Source: Eggerthella sp. CAG:298 (GTDB taxonomy: Bacteria > Actinomycetota > Coriobacteriia > Coriobacteriales > Eggerthellaceae). From it: 17,530 nucleotides of DNA. This document shows positions 1 to 7,992 of this stretch, in pieces. Under the pieces are notes generated by a model. That model had not been told where the DNA came from and did not search any database. It saw only the letters and a list, made by a program, of their open reading frames with translations. How positions within the stretch are numbered: the stretch's first letter is position 1; each line of letters starts with the position of its first letter. The translations under genes and the position numbers were made by a program. The stretch covers positions 94,931 through 112,460 of the forward strand of contig FR895141.1 in NCBI GenBank assembly GCA_000435675.1, read 5' to 3'.

Positions 1-798
1 GCGAAGGCGCCTGCCATGCTTGCCATCAGGATCGAGCTCGTCGTAGATATCGAAGCAGAAGCACGTAGGGCAGACTGCGCTGCAGGCGCTGCATGATTGG
101 CAGCGCTCACCCATCTCGGTCCAGAATTCATCGCGATGGAACACATCCATCATCATGGCAACCTCTTGCACATGAGGAATGTTGGTGTTGAAGCTCTCTT
201 CACGCTCGCGCGTTACGCGGCGGAACTCACGACGGTCTTCGTCGGTTGCATGCTTAGGATCGCACGATGCTTCGAGCACGCTCGCTGCCTCAACGCCCGC
301 AAGCGAGACGAGATACTTATCGCCGATCTTCTGCAGGAACATATCGGTACCCATACGCGCTTCATCGGTGCCGCACAGGTTGCAGAAGCACGCAGGCCCT
401 GGCATGCAGCCCAGCCCGACGATGAGCGTGTTCTCGCGCCGCTTCGTGTAGTAGGGATCGGGATACGCGCAGTCTTTGTACACCAGGTCAAGCCGATTGA
501 ACGCGTTGATGTCGCACGGATGCACGCCGAAGAGCACACGCGGCTTAAGATCGATCGCGAAATCGGTGACCTCGTTCTCCTCTGCATCGAAGCGCATGAG
601 CACTTCTTCTGAAGGAAGGAAGAATTTCTTAGGTGAAGTGATCGTGGTGGTGTAGTCGAACTCCACTTCATCGGGATCATGGATGACGGCAAAAACATAG
701 CCCTGGTCGCGTTTGACCGGGGCTATGACTTCATAATCATTCATGAAACCACGAACGAGTGAAGAAAGCTTGTCTGCATCGATAACACGATAGAGCAT
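1..798 (-). CDS. 4Fe-4S electron-transfer subunit, sulfhydrogenase beta / anaerobic sulfite reductase A type (3' end outside window)
   Basis: The readable 266 codons begin at ATG 798, preceded by AAAGGAAG at a normal distance, and run off the left edge. The N-terminal domain has a Cys cluster at residues 131, 137, 139 and 142. A ferredoxin motif C233-X2-C236-X2-C239-X3-C243-P follows, with further cysteines at 246 and 248. This layout is that of the beta subunits of cytoplasmic NiFe sulfhydrogenases (HydB/ShyB) and of AsrA, which pass electrons between a flavin partner and a reductase or hydrogenase. A second ferredoxin motif is expected past the edge. The gene lies 63 bases after ndk on the same strand. 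Which enzyme it serves cannot be told here; partner subunits should lie just left of the window. Family placement is fairly sure, the specific complex is not. Confidence 0.75.
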   Translation of the reverse strand, partial: MLYRVIDADKLSSLVRGFMNDYEVIAPVKRDQGYVFAVIHDPDEVEFDYTTTITSPKKFFLPSEEVLMRFDAEENEVTDFAIDLKPRVLFGVHPCDINAFNRLDLVYKDCAYPDPYYTKRRENTLIVGLGCMPGPACFCNLCGTDEARMGTDMFLQKIGDKYLVSLAGVEAASVLEASCDPKHATDEDRREFRRVTREREESFNTNIPHVQEVAMMMDVFHRDEFWTEMGERCQSCSACSAVCPTCFCFDIYDELDPDGKHGRRLR

Positions 799-861
799 GT
801 ACGCTTCCTTTCGTAAGCAGCCTCACGAGCAGTGTTGCGCAGGGTTGCGCACGGGCGAGAC

Positions 862-1266
862 TTACGCGAAGAAGATCGCCATCTCGCGCTCGGCCGATGC
901 GACCGAGTCAGAACCGTGGATTACATTTTCGTCCATAATCAGGCCGAAGTCACCACGGATCGTGCCGGGGGCCGCCTCAGCTGGATTAGTGGCACCCATG
1001 AGCGAACGACATTTCAGCACCGCACCATCACCAGAGATGATCATCTTCACGACCGGGCCGGAAGTGATGTAGGTGATAAGGCCATCGTAGAAGGGCTTGC
1101 CTTCATGCTCCTGGTAGTTCGCTGCTGCCTGCTCGGGCGTGACGTTACCGAGCTCCATGCGCTCGATCGTAAGGCCAGCACGCTCGAAGCGATTGATGAT
1201 CTCGCCAATATGACCATTAGCGACGCCATCGGGCTTGATCATGATGTAGGTCTTTTCCATTGCCAT
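862..1266 (-). CDS. ndk: Nucleoside diphosphate kinase
   Basis: Ndk moves the gamma-phosphate of ATP onto NDPs through a phospho-histidine, balancing NTP and dNTP pools in the cytoplasm. The 134-residue protein has the normal family length. It opens with the typical TYIMIKPDG strand and carries the active-site motif NVIHGSDS with the catalytic histidine at residue 117. A longer reading from 1287 exists, but AAAGGAAA lies just upstream of ATG 1266, so the 1266 start is chosen; a further ATG at 1260 is too far from that site. It sits 27 bases after the TPR gene in the same direction and is probably cotranscribed with it. Identification is secure. Confidence 0.95.
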   Translation of the reverse strand: MAMEKTYIMIKPDGVANGHIGEIINRFERAGLTIERMELGNVTPEQAAANYQEHEGKPFYDGLITYITSGPVVKMIISGDGAVLKCRSLMGATNPAEAAPGTIRGDFGLIMDENVIHGSDSVASAEREMAIFFA

Positions 1267-1293
1267 GTATGATTTCCTTTCGTTCAAAGGCTT

Positions 1294-2640
1294 TTAATGC
1301 TGAGAGGTGAAGTAGAGCGTTGCGCCGGTGATCTTCCAGCCAATGCCATCACGCACGAGCGAGATCTCATAGGGCACCGTGCCGCCTTCAGGGGTAGTGG
1401 CATCCACATAGACCTTCGCAGTGGTAAGGTCGTTTACCTCGCCCACGATCTGGGCTGAAGAGCCTGCTTCGATGCAATCCGCAATGCGAGCGCGCTTCGT
1501 GTCATCCAGATCCCCACTGAGCGAATCGCCATTCGTAGGATCAGCGAAGAGCTCCGTGATGACATCCTGCTTCGTGGGAATGCCGAAGCCCTGCGTGACC
1601 ACGTAGGCCGCCCCACCAACGAGCGCAGCTACGATGATGATCACGATGATGGCGATGACGATACCCTTCTTGCGCTTCTTCTTCGTGGCCGAGCGCGCCC
1701 AGTCCTGCAGGCGCACATCGTTTTCGTTGAAGAAGTTCGTGTCATACGGGTTGCCATACGCATCGACCTGATCGTTAATATCGTGCGAAGAGAGCACCAT
1801 CGTGCCTGCTTCAGCAAGATGCTCGCGGTCGTCCGCCACATCGAAGGGGACCGCACTGCCCGAGACATCGAGCCCTGAAAGATCCTTCTCTTCCCGCTCA
1901 GGCGCATGCTCTTCTTCGGCTACGCCGGAAGCGACCGCTTGGATCGCGCGCTGGTAATCCACATTGGCTGCATCGTTGAAAACGTAGGTCTGATCGGCAA
2001 GAGCCGACTCGAATGCCTTCACTGCTTTTGCCATCTTACCTGCGGCGACATACGCCTGCCCCATGTTCGCGAACAGCTTATTGCGGGTGGCGGGAGCCAT
2101 GTCGAACTGGAGCGCGCTCTCATACGAAGCGATCGCATCCATCGGGCGATCGAGCGCCATGAAGCACACGCCCAAGTTCAGGAGTGCTTTGGTGGGATCG
2201 GGGTTGGATTCATCGAGCGCCGCAGAGCGGAACGATGCGCCCGCTTCGGCTGATTTACCGAGCTTCAGGTAGGCGTTGCCGAGCCCCATATAGGCTTTGT
2301 AGCCCGTCTTGTACTTCGGATCCTCGAGCGCCTCAGCGAAGAACGGAATCGCGTCTTCGTAATCGAGCTGCGAAGCATAGACCGTGCCAAGGTTGTAGGC
2401 GACCGAGCCGAGGGCATCGTAGGCACTGTCATGCAGGGCCTGCGAATAGGCATGGATCGCTTCGTTGGGATCGTGAAGTTTTACCAGGCAGTTGCCAATT
2501 TGATGATAGAGAAGACCGATTTCGCCGGGCGCGAGCGCAACCGAGGTGTCCTTGAGACACTCGGTGAAATCTGCGAGCGCGGTTTCATAGTCCTTCTCGA
2601 CATAGGCACTGCGCGCCTGTTGGAACAGATCATTGTTCAT
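1294..2640 (-). CDS. TPR-repeat protein with one transmembrane segment and a C-terminal extracytoplasmic domain
   Basis: About six tetratricopeptide repeats fill residues 1-215, recognisable by recurring patterns such as YNLGTVY, MGLGNAYLKLG and LNLGVCFMALD. An acidic linker follows, then a basic stop (KKKRKKG) and a hydrophobic helix at about residues 330-352, then about 97 residues ending in a strand-rich part (VPYEISLVRDGIGWKITG). With no signal peptide and positive charges before the helix, the TPR part should be cytoplasmic and the tail outside. The tail resembles NTF2-like or DUF4878-type domains, but this is only an impression. TPRs usually bind proteins, so a scaffold or sensor role is plausible; the true function is unknown. 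It starts 2 bases after the cyclophilin stop, so translational coupling is likely. Confidence 0.8.
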   Translation of the reverse strand: MNNDLFQQARSAYVEKDYETALADFTECLKDTSVALAPGEIGLLYHQIGNCLVKLHDPNEAIHAYSQALHDSAYDALGSVAYNLGTVYASQLDYEDAIPFFAEALEDPKYKTGYKAYMGLGNAYLKLGKSAEAGASFRSAALDESNPDPTKALLNLGVCFMALDRPMDAIASYESALQFDMAPATRNKLFANMGQAYVAAGKMAKAVKAFESALADQTYVFNDAANVDYQRAIQAVASGVAEEEHAPEREEKDLSGLDVSGSAVPFDVADDREHLAEAGTMVLSSHDINDQVDAYGNPYDTNFFNENDVRLQDWARSATKKKRKKGIVIAIIVIIIVAALVGGAAYVVTQGFGIPTKQDVITELFADPTNGDSLSGDLDDTKRARIADCIEAGSSAQIVGEVNDLTTAKVYVDATTPEGGTVPYEISLVRDGIGWKITGATLYFTSQH

Positions 2641-2642
2641 AG

Positions 2643-3182
2643 TTAAGCCCTACTAGCCGCGTTTTCGATCATGATCGTTTCGATCACATCTCCCACGCGA
2701 AGCTTGGAGACGACATCGAGCCCATCGACGGTCTGACCGAACACCGTGTAGCCTGAATCGAGGAATGGCTGCGGACCAAGGCAGAGGTAGAACTGCGAAC
2801 CAGCCGAGTTCGGATCCTGTGAACGAGCCATAGCGAGCGTGCCATCGAGGTGCTCGTTATTCGGGTTCGTGGAGAATTCCTCTTTGATGGTGTAGCCCGG
2901 ACCACCCGTGCCAAGACCAGCGAACGGATTGCCTTCAGCGGCTTTCACCTGTTCAGAATCGAGATCGCGCGTGTTGGGATCGCCACCTTGGATGACGAAA
3001 CCAGGCACGTAGCGATGGAATTTCAGATTATCGTAGAAGCCCTTTTGCGCGAGTTCGACGAAATTGCCAACGTGGACGGGGGCACCTTCGCCATCGAGCT
3101 CGACCCGAATGGTTCCCTGAGAAGTTTTGATGATAGCCACTTCTTTTCCTGTTGGCTTATATTCTGGCGTGTAGAGTGCCAT
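2643..3182 (-). CDS. Cyclophilin-type peptidyl-prolyl cis-trans isomerase
   Basis: This 179-residue protein catalyses proline cis-trans isomerisation and helps protein folding. It has the cyclophilin core: FHRYVPGFVIQGGDP with the catalytic arginine at residue 57, the substrate-groove motif GSQFYLCLG, and the late FGQTVDGLDVV segment. It has no signal peptide or lipobox, so it should be cytoplasmic (PpiB-like). ATG 3182 has GGAG six bases upstream. The gene starts 28 bases after the tRNA-Arg and is followed almost at once by the TPR gene, so tRNA, cyclophilin, TPR protein and ndk may form one transcript from the tRNA promoter. Family assignment is firm; the exact paralogue name is not. Confidence 0.93.
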   Translation of the reverse strand: MALYTPEYKPTGKEVAIIKTSQGTIRVELDGEGAPVHVGNFVELAQKGFYDNLKFHRYVPGFVIQGGDPNTRDLDSEQVKAAEGNPFAGLGTGGPGYTIKEEFSTNPNNEHLDGTLAMARSQDPNSAGSQFYLCLGPQPFLDSGYTVFGQTVDGLDVVSKLRVGDVIETIMIENAASRA

Positions 3183-3210
3183 ATATTCTCCTGCCTACTA
3201 CGACAAAACG

Positions 3211-3286
3211 TGGTGCCCTCTACAGGATTCGAACCTGCGGCTTTCTGCTCCGGAGGCAGACGCTCTATCCCCTGAGCTAAGAGGGC
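3211..3286 (-). tRNA. tRNA-Arg, anticodon CCG
   Basis: A 76-base cloverleaf reads on the minus strand from 3286 to 3211. The acceptor stem GCCCTCT pairs with AGAGGGC. The D arm uses GCTC/GAGC. The anticodon stem TCTGC/GCAGA encloses the loop CTCCGGA, giving anticodon CCG, which reads CGG (Arg). The T arm is GCAGG-TTCGAAT-CCTGT. The discriminator is A, and the 3' CCA is encoded. Confidence 0.95.
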
Positions 3287-3298
3287 ATTACGCTTTAT

Positions 3299-3326
3299 AT
3301 TATACGATATTATAGGTCTTGGTAAA
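3299..3326 (-). promoter_or_regulatory. Sigma-70-type promoter of the tRNA-Arg transcription unit
   Basis: On the minus strand, TTTACC (3321-3326) and a perfect TATAAT (3299-3304) are separated by 16 bases. The predicted start is near 3292, about 6 bases before the mature tRNA 5' end. The same AT-rich block lies directly upstream of the divergent methyltransferase gene, so promoters of both directions overlap here. Confidence 0.65.
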
Positions 3327-3348
3327 TTTCTGCGTAGCTACATTAGAT

Positions 3349-4674
3349 ATGAGGGTTGATTCGTCCGTGAGCGAAATCGTTGAATTAACTGGGCTTACAC
3401 AAGGAGCGGCTGCGGTCGGTCGTCTCAGTTCTGGAAAAACCGTGTTTGTTGGTGCGGGCGTGCCGGGCGATGTGGTCTCGGTGGACATCACGAAGGATGC
3501 TAAGCGCTTCTGCGAAGCGAAGATCGTCGAGGTCGTTAGGCCAAGCGTCGCGCGTGTGAAGCCTGCCTGCCCCTATTATGCCGTGTGCGGAGGCTGCCCC
3601 TGGATGCAGGTTGCTTATGAGGAGCAGCTTGCGGCCAAGCGCGCGAATGTGGTCGAGCAGCTGGTGCGCATCGGCGGCAAGGAGCGAGAGGCGGCACAAA
3701 CGCTGGTGGGCGAAGTGCTGCCTTCGGAACGCCAGTTGGGCTACCGCAACAAGATCGAGCTTGCCGGCTCCTATAAAGGAGGCTTCAAGCTGGGCTTTCA
3801 CCAAAGCGAATCGAACGATATCGTCGAGACGAAGACCTGTCTGGTAGCAACGAAAGCGCTCGAAAAGGCTCCCGGGGCTATTCGTGGTGCACTGCGCTAT
3901 GCACAGGGCAATCAGGACTTGGGCATCTTTAGGGTGGGCTTGCGCTCGAGTGCGCGCACGAAGGCGACCGAGATCGCCGTGTGGACGAAACCGGGCGGCT
4001 TCCCTCGCAGCCATGTGGCGAAGATCCTGCAGGACAGCTTGAAAGCCACGAGCGTGGTGCGCGTGATGGCCGACCCTGGCAAGGCGCGCAAGATAAAAGG
4101 TGTTGAGGTGCTTGCGGGTAAGGGATATTGGGAAGAGAAGCTGCTGGGGCTTCAGTATAAAGTGAGCGCACCGAGCTTCTTCCAGGTGAATACCGAACAA
4201 GCCGAAACGCTCATCAAATCCGTGCTCAAAGGCTTGAACGTAACAGGCGATTCTTATCAGGCTGATCTCTACTGCGGTGCGGGCACCTTCACCCTGCCCC
4301 TTGCCGAGCATGCCGGTGAGGTGTTCGCCGTTGAATCGCAGGCATCTTCTGTGCGCGATCTGCGTCGTAATCTCGAGCTGAACGATCTATTCGCTGAAGT
4401 GATCGGCGGCGACAGCGCGCGCGAGCTGCCTGAATTGGGCGAACTTGACGGTCTAGTGGTCGATCCCCCACGAAGCGGACTTGCCCCGAGCGTTCCCGCA
4501 GATATCGCGGCCACGGGCGCAAAGCGCTTCGCTTATGTGAGCTGCAACCCAAGCACTTGGGCACGCGATGTGGCGCGCATCGAGGAGTGCGGTTACCGCC
4601 TTACGCGAACCACCCCGGTCGATCTCTTCCCCCAGACCTATCACATCGAGACCGTGAGCATCTTCGAGCGCTAA
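3349..4674 (+). CDS. rlmD: 23S rRNA (uracil-5-)-methyltransferase, RlmD/TrmA family with TRAM domain
   Basis: This SAM-dependent RNA methyltransferase makes 5-methyluridine. Residues 10-65 form a TRAM RNA-binding domain. An iron-sulfur motif C74-X5-C80-X2-C83 is completed by C164. The SAM-binding loop is DLYCGAGTFTLPL. The catalytic cysteine is C399 in YVSCNPSTWARD, and the general base is E434 in YHIETV. Length (441 residues) fits the family. The start is uncertain: the frame is open back to TTG 3319, ATG 3349 lacks a clear Shine-Dalgarno, and GTG 3367 has GAGGG 11 bases upstream. ATG 3349 is used because the TRAM domain begins just after it. Whether it modifies U1939, U747 or a tRNA cannot be read from sequence, so the symbol is tentative. 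Confidence 0.88.
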   Translation: MRVDSSVSEIVELTGLTQGAAAVGRLSSGKTVFVGAGVPGDVVSVDITKDAKRFCEAKIVEVVRPSVARVKPACPYYAVCGGCPWMQVAYEEQLAAKRANVVEQLVRIGGKEREAAQTLVGEVLPSERQLGYRNKIELAGSYKGGFKLGFHQSESNDIVETKTCLVATKALEKAPGAIRGALRYAQGNQDLGIFRVGLRSSARTKATEIAVWTKPGGFPRSHVAKILQDSLKATSVVRVMADPGKARKIKGVEVLAGKGYWEEKLLGLQYKVSAPSFFQVNTEQAETLIKSVLKGLNVTGDSYQADLYCGAGTFTLPLAEHAGEVFAVESQASSVRDLRRNLELNDLFAEVIGGDSARELPELGELDGLVVDPPRSGLAPSVPADIAATGAKRFAYVSCNPSTWARDVARIEECGYRLTRTTPVDLFPQTYHIETVSIFER

Positions 4675-4675
4675 A

Positions 4676-4706
4676 ACGCAAAAGCGCCTGGTATCCAGAC
4701 GCTTTC
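4676..4706. terminator. Hairpin between converging genes, probable bidirectional terminator
   Basis: AAAGCG (4681-4686) pairs with CGCTTT (4700-4705), and CTGG (4688-4691) pairs with CCAG (4695-4698), with one mismatch and a TAT loop. On the minus strand the stem is followed by TTTTGCGTTTT, which suits termination of the feo transcript. On the plus strand it directly follows the methyltransferase stop, with only a short T run. Confidence 0.6.
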
Positions 4707-4791
4707 ACAAAGGAATAACGAGCACTTGCGGGGCTTTACGGCAATCGTGCGTTCGCATGTGTCGAATTACACGACCCCTCACACAGCCGAG

Positions 4792-5061
4792 CTAGTGCAA
4801 AGGTTTGGAAGGGAGGTCTTGCTTAGAGGAATCCACGGACGTTTGCATATCAGCGAGCATCTTATCGACCTGGCTGCACGACGGACAACAGGCAGCTGAA
4901 GAAGCATGAGAAGTTTTTTGAGAAGAGGTCGTGTGTGCACACGATTTGCAGCTTCCGCATCCGACGTTCTTGCCAGCTCGTTTGTCTTTGACGATGCTCC
5001 TGATGATGGCTGCTACGATCACAATGAGGAGTAATGATACGAGCGCGGTTCCAAGATTCAT
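4792..5061 (-). CDS. FeoB-associated Cys-rich membrane protein
   Basis: This 89-residue protein has an N-terminal membrane helix (about residues 5-24), a basic stretch (KDKRAGK) and then two cysteine groups: C35, C38, C41 and C58, C59, C62. That pattern is typical of the small FeoB-associated proteins found after feoB in Gram-positive and anaerobic bacteria, where a metal-handling or FeoC-like accessory role is assumed but not proven. ATG 5061 is chosen because GGAAGGGGGT lies upstream; the frame stays open another 42 codons with no support. It follows feoB by 141 bases that contain a strong hairpin, so expression may be uncoupled from feoB. Confidence 0.85.
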   Translation of the reverse strand: MNLGTALVSLLLIVIVAAIIRSIVKDKRAGKNVGCGSCKSCAHTTSSQKTSHASSAACCPSCSQVDKMLADMQTSVDSSKQDLPSKPLH

Positions 5062-5152
5062 AAGAGACCCCCTTCCTTCGGGATAAACAGTCCTACGTTT
5101 CGGCAAGTCCTTCTTGCCATCGACCCCCCTGGCACGTGCGCACCAGGATCGT

Positions 5153-5194
5153 TCGAGCTTTGGGTGCGGGATCGTCCGCGATCCCAAAGCTCGA
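5153..5194. other. Two-part hairpin between feoB and the Cys-rich gene
   Basis: An outer stem TCGAGCTTT (5153-5161) pairs with AAAGCTCGA (5186-5194). An inner stem GGGATCG (5168-5174) pairs with CGATCCC (5179-5185) around a TCCG loop; a six-base bulge separates the two on one side. There is no T run on either strand, so it looks more like an mRNA-stabilising or processing element than a classical terminator. Confidence 0.6.
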
Positions 5195-5202
5195 TGTTTG
5201 GC

Positions 5203-7869
5203 TTAACTTTCAGCAGCCACTGAAGTGAGGCTTTCCACCTTGCCTTTGTACTTATTCTTCCTGAAGAGCAGGTAGATGAAGGCAATAGCCAGAAGTATCG
5301 CAATCACTGCGAACGGACCGAACGCGACCTCGCCAGTGATCATGCCGCCAATCTGGTAGATCCACAGCGCCACGACCCAGGCAAGTCCACACTGATAACC
5401 GATCGCCGCCCAGAACCACTTACGATTGTTCATCTCGCGCTTGATCGCGCCCATAGCCGCAAAGCAGGGGGCACAGAGCAGATTGAACGCGAGGAACGAA
5501 TAGGCCACGAGCGGCGTGAAGGCAGCCTGAACGTTGGCGTACCAACCAGCGTCGCCGTTGTAGAGAATGCCGAGCGTACCGACCACGTTCTCCTTCGCGA
5601 TAAGACCCGTGACCGCAGCGGATGCCGCTTGCCAATCGCCCCATCCGAGCGGATTGAAGATCCAGCAGATGAGCGTACCGAGCACCGCGAGGATCGAATC
5701 ATTCTGATCCTCGACCGCCATGAACACGCCATCCACAACGCCGTAGGTCGAGATGAACCATACCAAGATACACGCGAGCAGGATGATGGTACCGGCCTTC
5801 TTGATGAACGACCAAGCACGTTCCCACATGCTGCGCAGCACCGCGCCAACCGTTGGCATATGGTATGCCGGCAGTTCCATGATGAACGGTGCTGGATCGC
5901 CTGCGAAGAAGCGCGTCTTCTTCAAAATGATGCCCGTGCACAGGATCGCTGCAATACCTAAGAAGTATGCAGAAGGAGCGACCCACCACACGCCGCCGAA
6001 CACGGCAGCCGCGAAAAGTGCGATGATCGGCAGCTTCGCGCCACACGGGATGAACGTGGTGGTCATGACCGTCATGCGGCGATCGTTCTGGTTCTCGATC
6101 GTGCGCGAAGCCATGACACCAGGCACGCCGCAACCGGTGCCGATCAAGATCGGTACGAAGGACTTGCCCGACAGACCGAAACGGCGGAACACACGGTCGA
6201 GGATGAACGCGATACGCGACATGTACCCGCAGCTCTCAAGGAATGCCAGGAGCAGGAAGAGAACGAGCATCTGCGGGATGAAGCCAAGCACGGCACCGAC
6301 ACCTGCAACGATACCGTCGAGGATGAGCGCGGTCAGCCAATCAGCTGCATCGATCGAAGCGAGCGCATCGCCGATGATGACCGGCAGACCGGGCACCCAG
6401 ATGCCATATTCAGTTGGATCGGGTGCTCCCCCTTCGACTTCTGCTGCATACGCTGCAGCATCAACGATGGTAGTGAGGTTCTCGCCCGTTTCTTCATCAA
6501 CATGGGTATATTCAGCAGTGATGCCCGCTGCCTCCGCGTCTTCAACAAAGGTCTCAGACGCAGGATCCAAGCCTGCCTGAGAAGCCGCAAGCTCAAAAGC
6601 GGCGATCAGATCAGCGTCACCTGCATAGGGAGCGATGATGTCCTTCGCTTCTTCATATGCGGCAGCATCGACCTCGACGAGCTCGTTTTCGCCCGTTTCG
6701 TCATCATAAGCTTCATAGCTGCCGACGATGCCCGCTTGCTCAGCCTCGAAGAGGAAGGTATCGGACTCAGGATCGAGTCCCTCAGCGATCGCAGCTTCGT
6801 CGAAAGCTGCAACGCTCTCACTCGCGCCATCGAATTCATCAACGACCTCGGCATACTCATCGCCGCCAGCACCTAAGAACCAGCCATCGCCGAACACACC
6901 ATCGTTTGCCCAGTCGGTCGCAAAGGTACCAACGGTCGAAACGGAAATGTAGTAGACCAAGAACATGACCACCGCGAAGATAGGAAGCGCAAGGAAGCGA
7001 TTCGTGACCACGCGGTCGATCTTGTCGGAAGTGGTGAGGCCATCTTCGTTGCCGAGCGTGCGGACGCTGTGCATGATCGAGGAGATCCAGGTATAGCGTT
7101 CGTTGGTGATGACGCTTTCCGTATCGTCATCGAAGTGTTTTTCGATACGCGCGATGATGTCCGAGACATCGGGCGGATTCTTCAAGCTCTCACGGATCTT
7201 CTCATCGTTCTCGAGCAGTTTGATCGCATAGAAACGCTGAAGATGCTCAGGAACTTGATCAATCGCACCTTCTTCTTCACGCTTAAGGTCCTTGAGCGAA
7301 TACTCCAAGCTGCCCTCGAAACGCTCGATGATCTCGGTAAGAGCATCTTCGATCTCACGGCTATACGCCATAGCTTCGATGCCTACCATGGAAGGAATGG
7401 TCTTCAGGCAATTGACCACCTGATCGATTCCTTCGTTCTTGAGCGCCGAGATCTCAACGACCGGGCAGCTGAGCTTCTCTTCAAGCGCGGTGATATTGAT
7501 CTGATCGCCGCGTTTGCGCACCACATCCATCATGTTGACCGCAACAACCACAGGGATGCCCATTTCGAGCAGCTGAGTGGACAGATAGAGATTGCGTTCA
7601 AGGTTGGTGCCATCGACGATGTTTAAGATGGCATCAGGGTGCTCCTTGATCAGGAAATCACGTGCGATAACCTCTTCAAGGGTGTAGGGGGAAAGTGAAT
7701 AGATGCCGGGCAAGTCGGTGATCTCGATCGACTTGTCCGCTTTGAGCTTACCGCTCTTCTTCTCAACCGTAACGCCGGGCCAGTTGCCAACGTATTGGTT
7801 GGCGCCAGTGAGGGCGTTGAACAGTGTCGTCTTCCCGCAGTTCGGGTTTCCGACAAGCGCTACTCTCAT
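5203..7869 (-). CDS. feoB: Ferrous iron transport protein B, with repeated acidic extracytoplasmic insert
   Basis: FeoB imports Fe2+ through the membrane using a GTPase-coupled N-terminal domain. The G domain shows GNPNCGKT (residues 7-14), the switch region GNWPGVTVE, DLPGIYSL, NMMD and SALKNEG. A helical GDI region follows. The membrane part starts near residue 289 and contains both gate regions, with conserved cysteines in GTGCGVPG, PCGAK and CAPCFAAMGA. ATG 7869 has AAAGGAG at 7878-7884; a longer reading to 7914 is unsupported. At 888 residues it exceeds the usual 650-770, because about 150 extra residues sit between the first and second membrane helices (about 335-485). It lies downstream of two feoA genes and upstream of the Cys-rich partner. 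Identification is secure. Confidence 0.96.
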   Translation of the reverse strand: MRVALVGNPNCGKTTLFNALTGANQYVGNWPGVTVEKKSGKLKADKSIEITDLPGIYSLSPYTLEEVIARDFLIKEHPDAILNIVDGTNLERNLYLSTQLLEMGIPVVVAVNMMDVVRKRGDQINITALEEKLSCPVVEISALKNEGIDQVVNCLKTIPSMVGIEAMAYSREIEDALTEIIERFEGSLEYSLKDLKREEEGAIDQVPEHLQRFYAIKLLENDEKIRESLKNPPDVSDIIARIEKHFDDDTESVITNERYTWISSIMHSVRTLGNEDGLTTSDKIDRVVTNRFLALPIFAVVMFLVYYISVSTVGTFATDWANDGVFGDGWFLGAGGDEYAEVVDEFDGASESVAAFDEAAIAEGLDPESDTFLFEAEQAGIVGSYEAYDDETGENELVEVDAAAYEEAKDIIAPYAGDADLIAAFELAASQAGLDPASETFVEDAEAAGITAEYTHVDEETGENLTTIVDAAAYAAEVEGGAPDPTEYGIWVPGLPVIIGDALASIDAADWLTALILDGIVAGVGAVLGFIPQMLVLFLLLAFLESCGYMSRIAFILDRVFRRFGLSGKSFVPILIGTGCGVPGVMASRTIENQNDRRMTVMTTTFIPCGAKLPIIALFAAAVFGGVWWVAPSAYFLGIAAILCTGIILKKTRFFAGDPAPFIMELPAYHMPTVGAVLRSMWERAWSFIKKAGTIILLACILVWFISTYGVVDGVFMAVEDQNDSILAVLGTLICWIFNPLGWGDWQAASAAVTGLIAKENVVGTLGILYNGDAGWYANVQAAFTPLVAYSFLAFNLLCAPCFAAMGAIKREMNNRKWFWAAIGYQCGLAWVVALWIYQIGGMITGEVAFGPFAVIAILLAIAFIYLLFRKNKYKGKVESLTSVAAES
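6448..6813 (-). repeat. Two 53-residue repeats inside feoB
   Basis: On the coding (minus) strand, residues 353-405 (6813-6655) and 422-474 (6606-6448) of FeoB align without gaps, with 30 of 53 positions identical by eye. Shared blocks include GLDP, EETGEN-like DETGEN and VDAAAY. The repeat period is 69 residues. The insert has many Asp and Glu, one Lys and no Arg, and by topology should face outside the cell. Confidence 0.85.
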
Positions 7870-7887
7870 GCGTTGAACTCCTTTATT

Positions 7888-7908
7888 GTTTACTATAGTT
7901 AACTTATG
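7888..7908 (-). promoter_or_regulatory. Candidate metalloregulator box upstream of feoB
   Basis: A 21-base element with core ATAAGTTAACTATA lies just before the feoB ribosome site. It matches 18 of 21 positions of the element upstream of the first feoA (8524-8544) when read on opposite strands. The GTTAAC-centred palindrome recalls DtxR/IdeR/MntR-type sites, but the regulator is not in the window. No convincing separate -35/-10 pair for feoB was found. Confidence 0.5.
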
Positions 7909-7912
7909 TTTC

Positions 7913-7934
7913 AAAAATAAGGCGCTCCTGCGCC
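7913..7934 (-). terminator. Terminator-like hairpin between feoA and feoB
   Basis: On the minus strand GGCGC, loop AGGA, GCGCC is followed by TTATTTTT. The stem is only five pairs but all G-C. It could end part of the feoA transcripts before feoB, with the box at 7888-7908 just downstream. Confidence 0.5.
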
Positions 7935-7992
7935 ACTAAAGAGCCACTGCGCTCACATGAGCCCAATAGACTACTGAACATAATGAGAGGCT

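Noticed and set aside
836..851. TGCGCA-N4-TGCGCA hairpin between ndk and the iron-sulfur gene
   Set aside because: No T run follows on the transcribed strand, and the six-base unit is itself palindromic, so a terminator call is not supported.
3385..4311. 308-codon open frame on the minus strand
   Set aside because: It lies fully antisense to the methyltransferase, whose motifs are all intact; it has no recognisable domain and reflects codon bias.
5124..5129. C6 run upstream of the Cys-rich gene as a second phase-variable tract
   Set aside because: It lies between genes, not in a reading frame, and shows no relation to promoter spacing.
5753..6580. 275-codon open frame on the plus strand
   Set aside because: Antisense to feoB, with biased Arg/Ser/Met composition and no domain.
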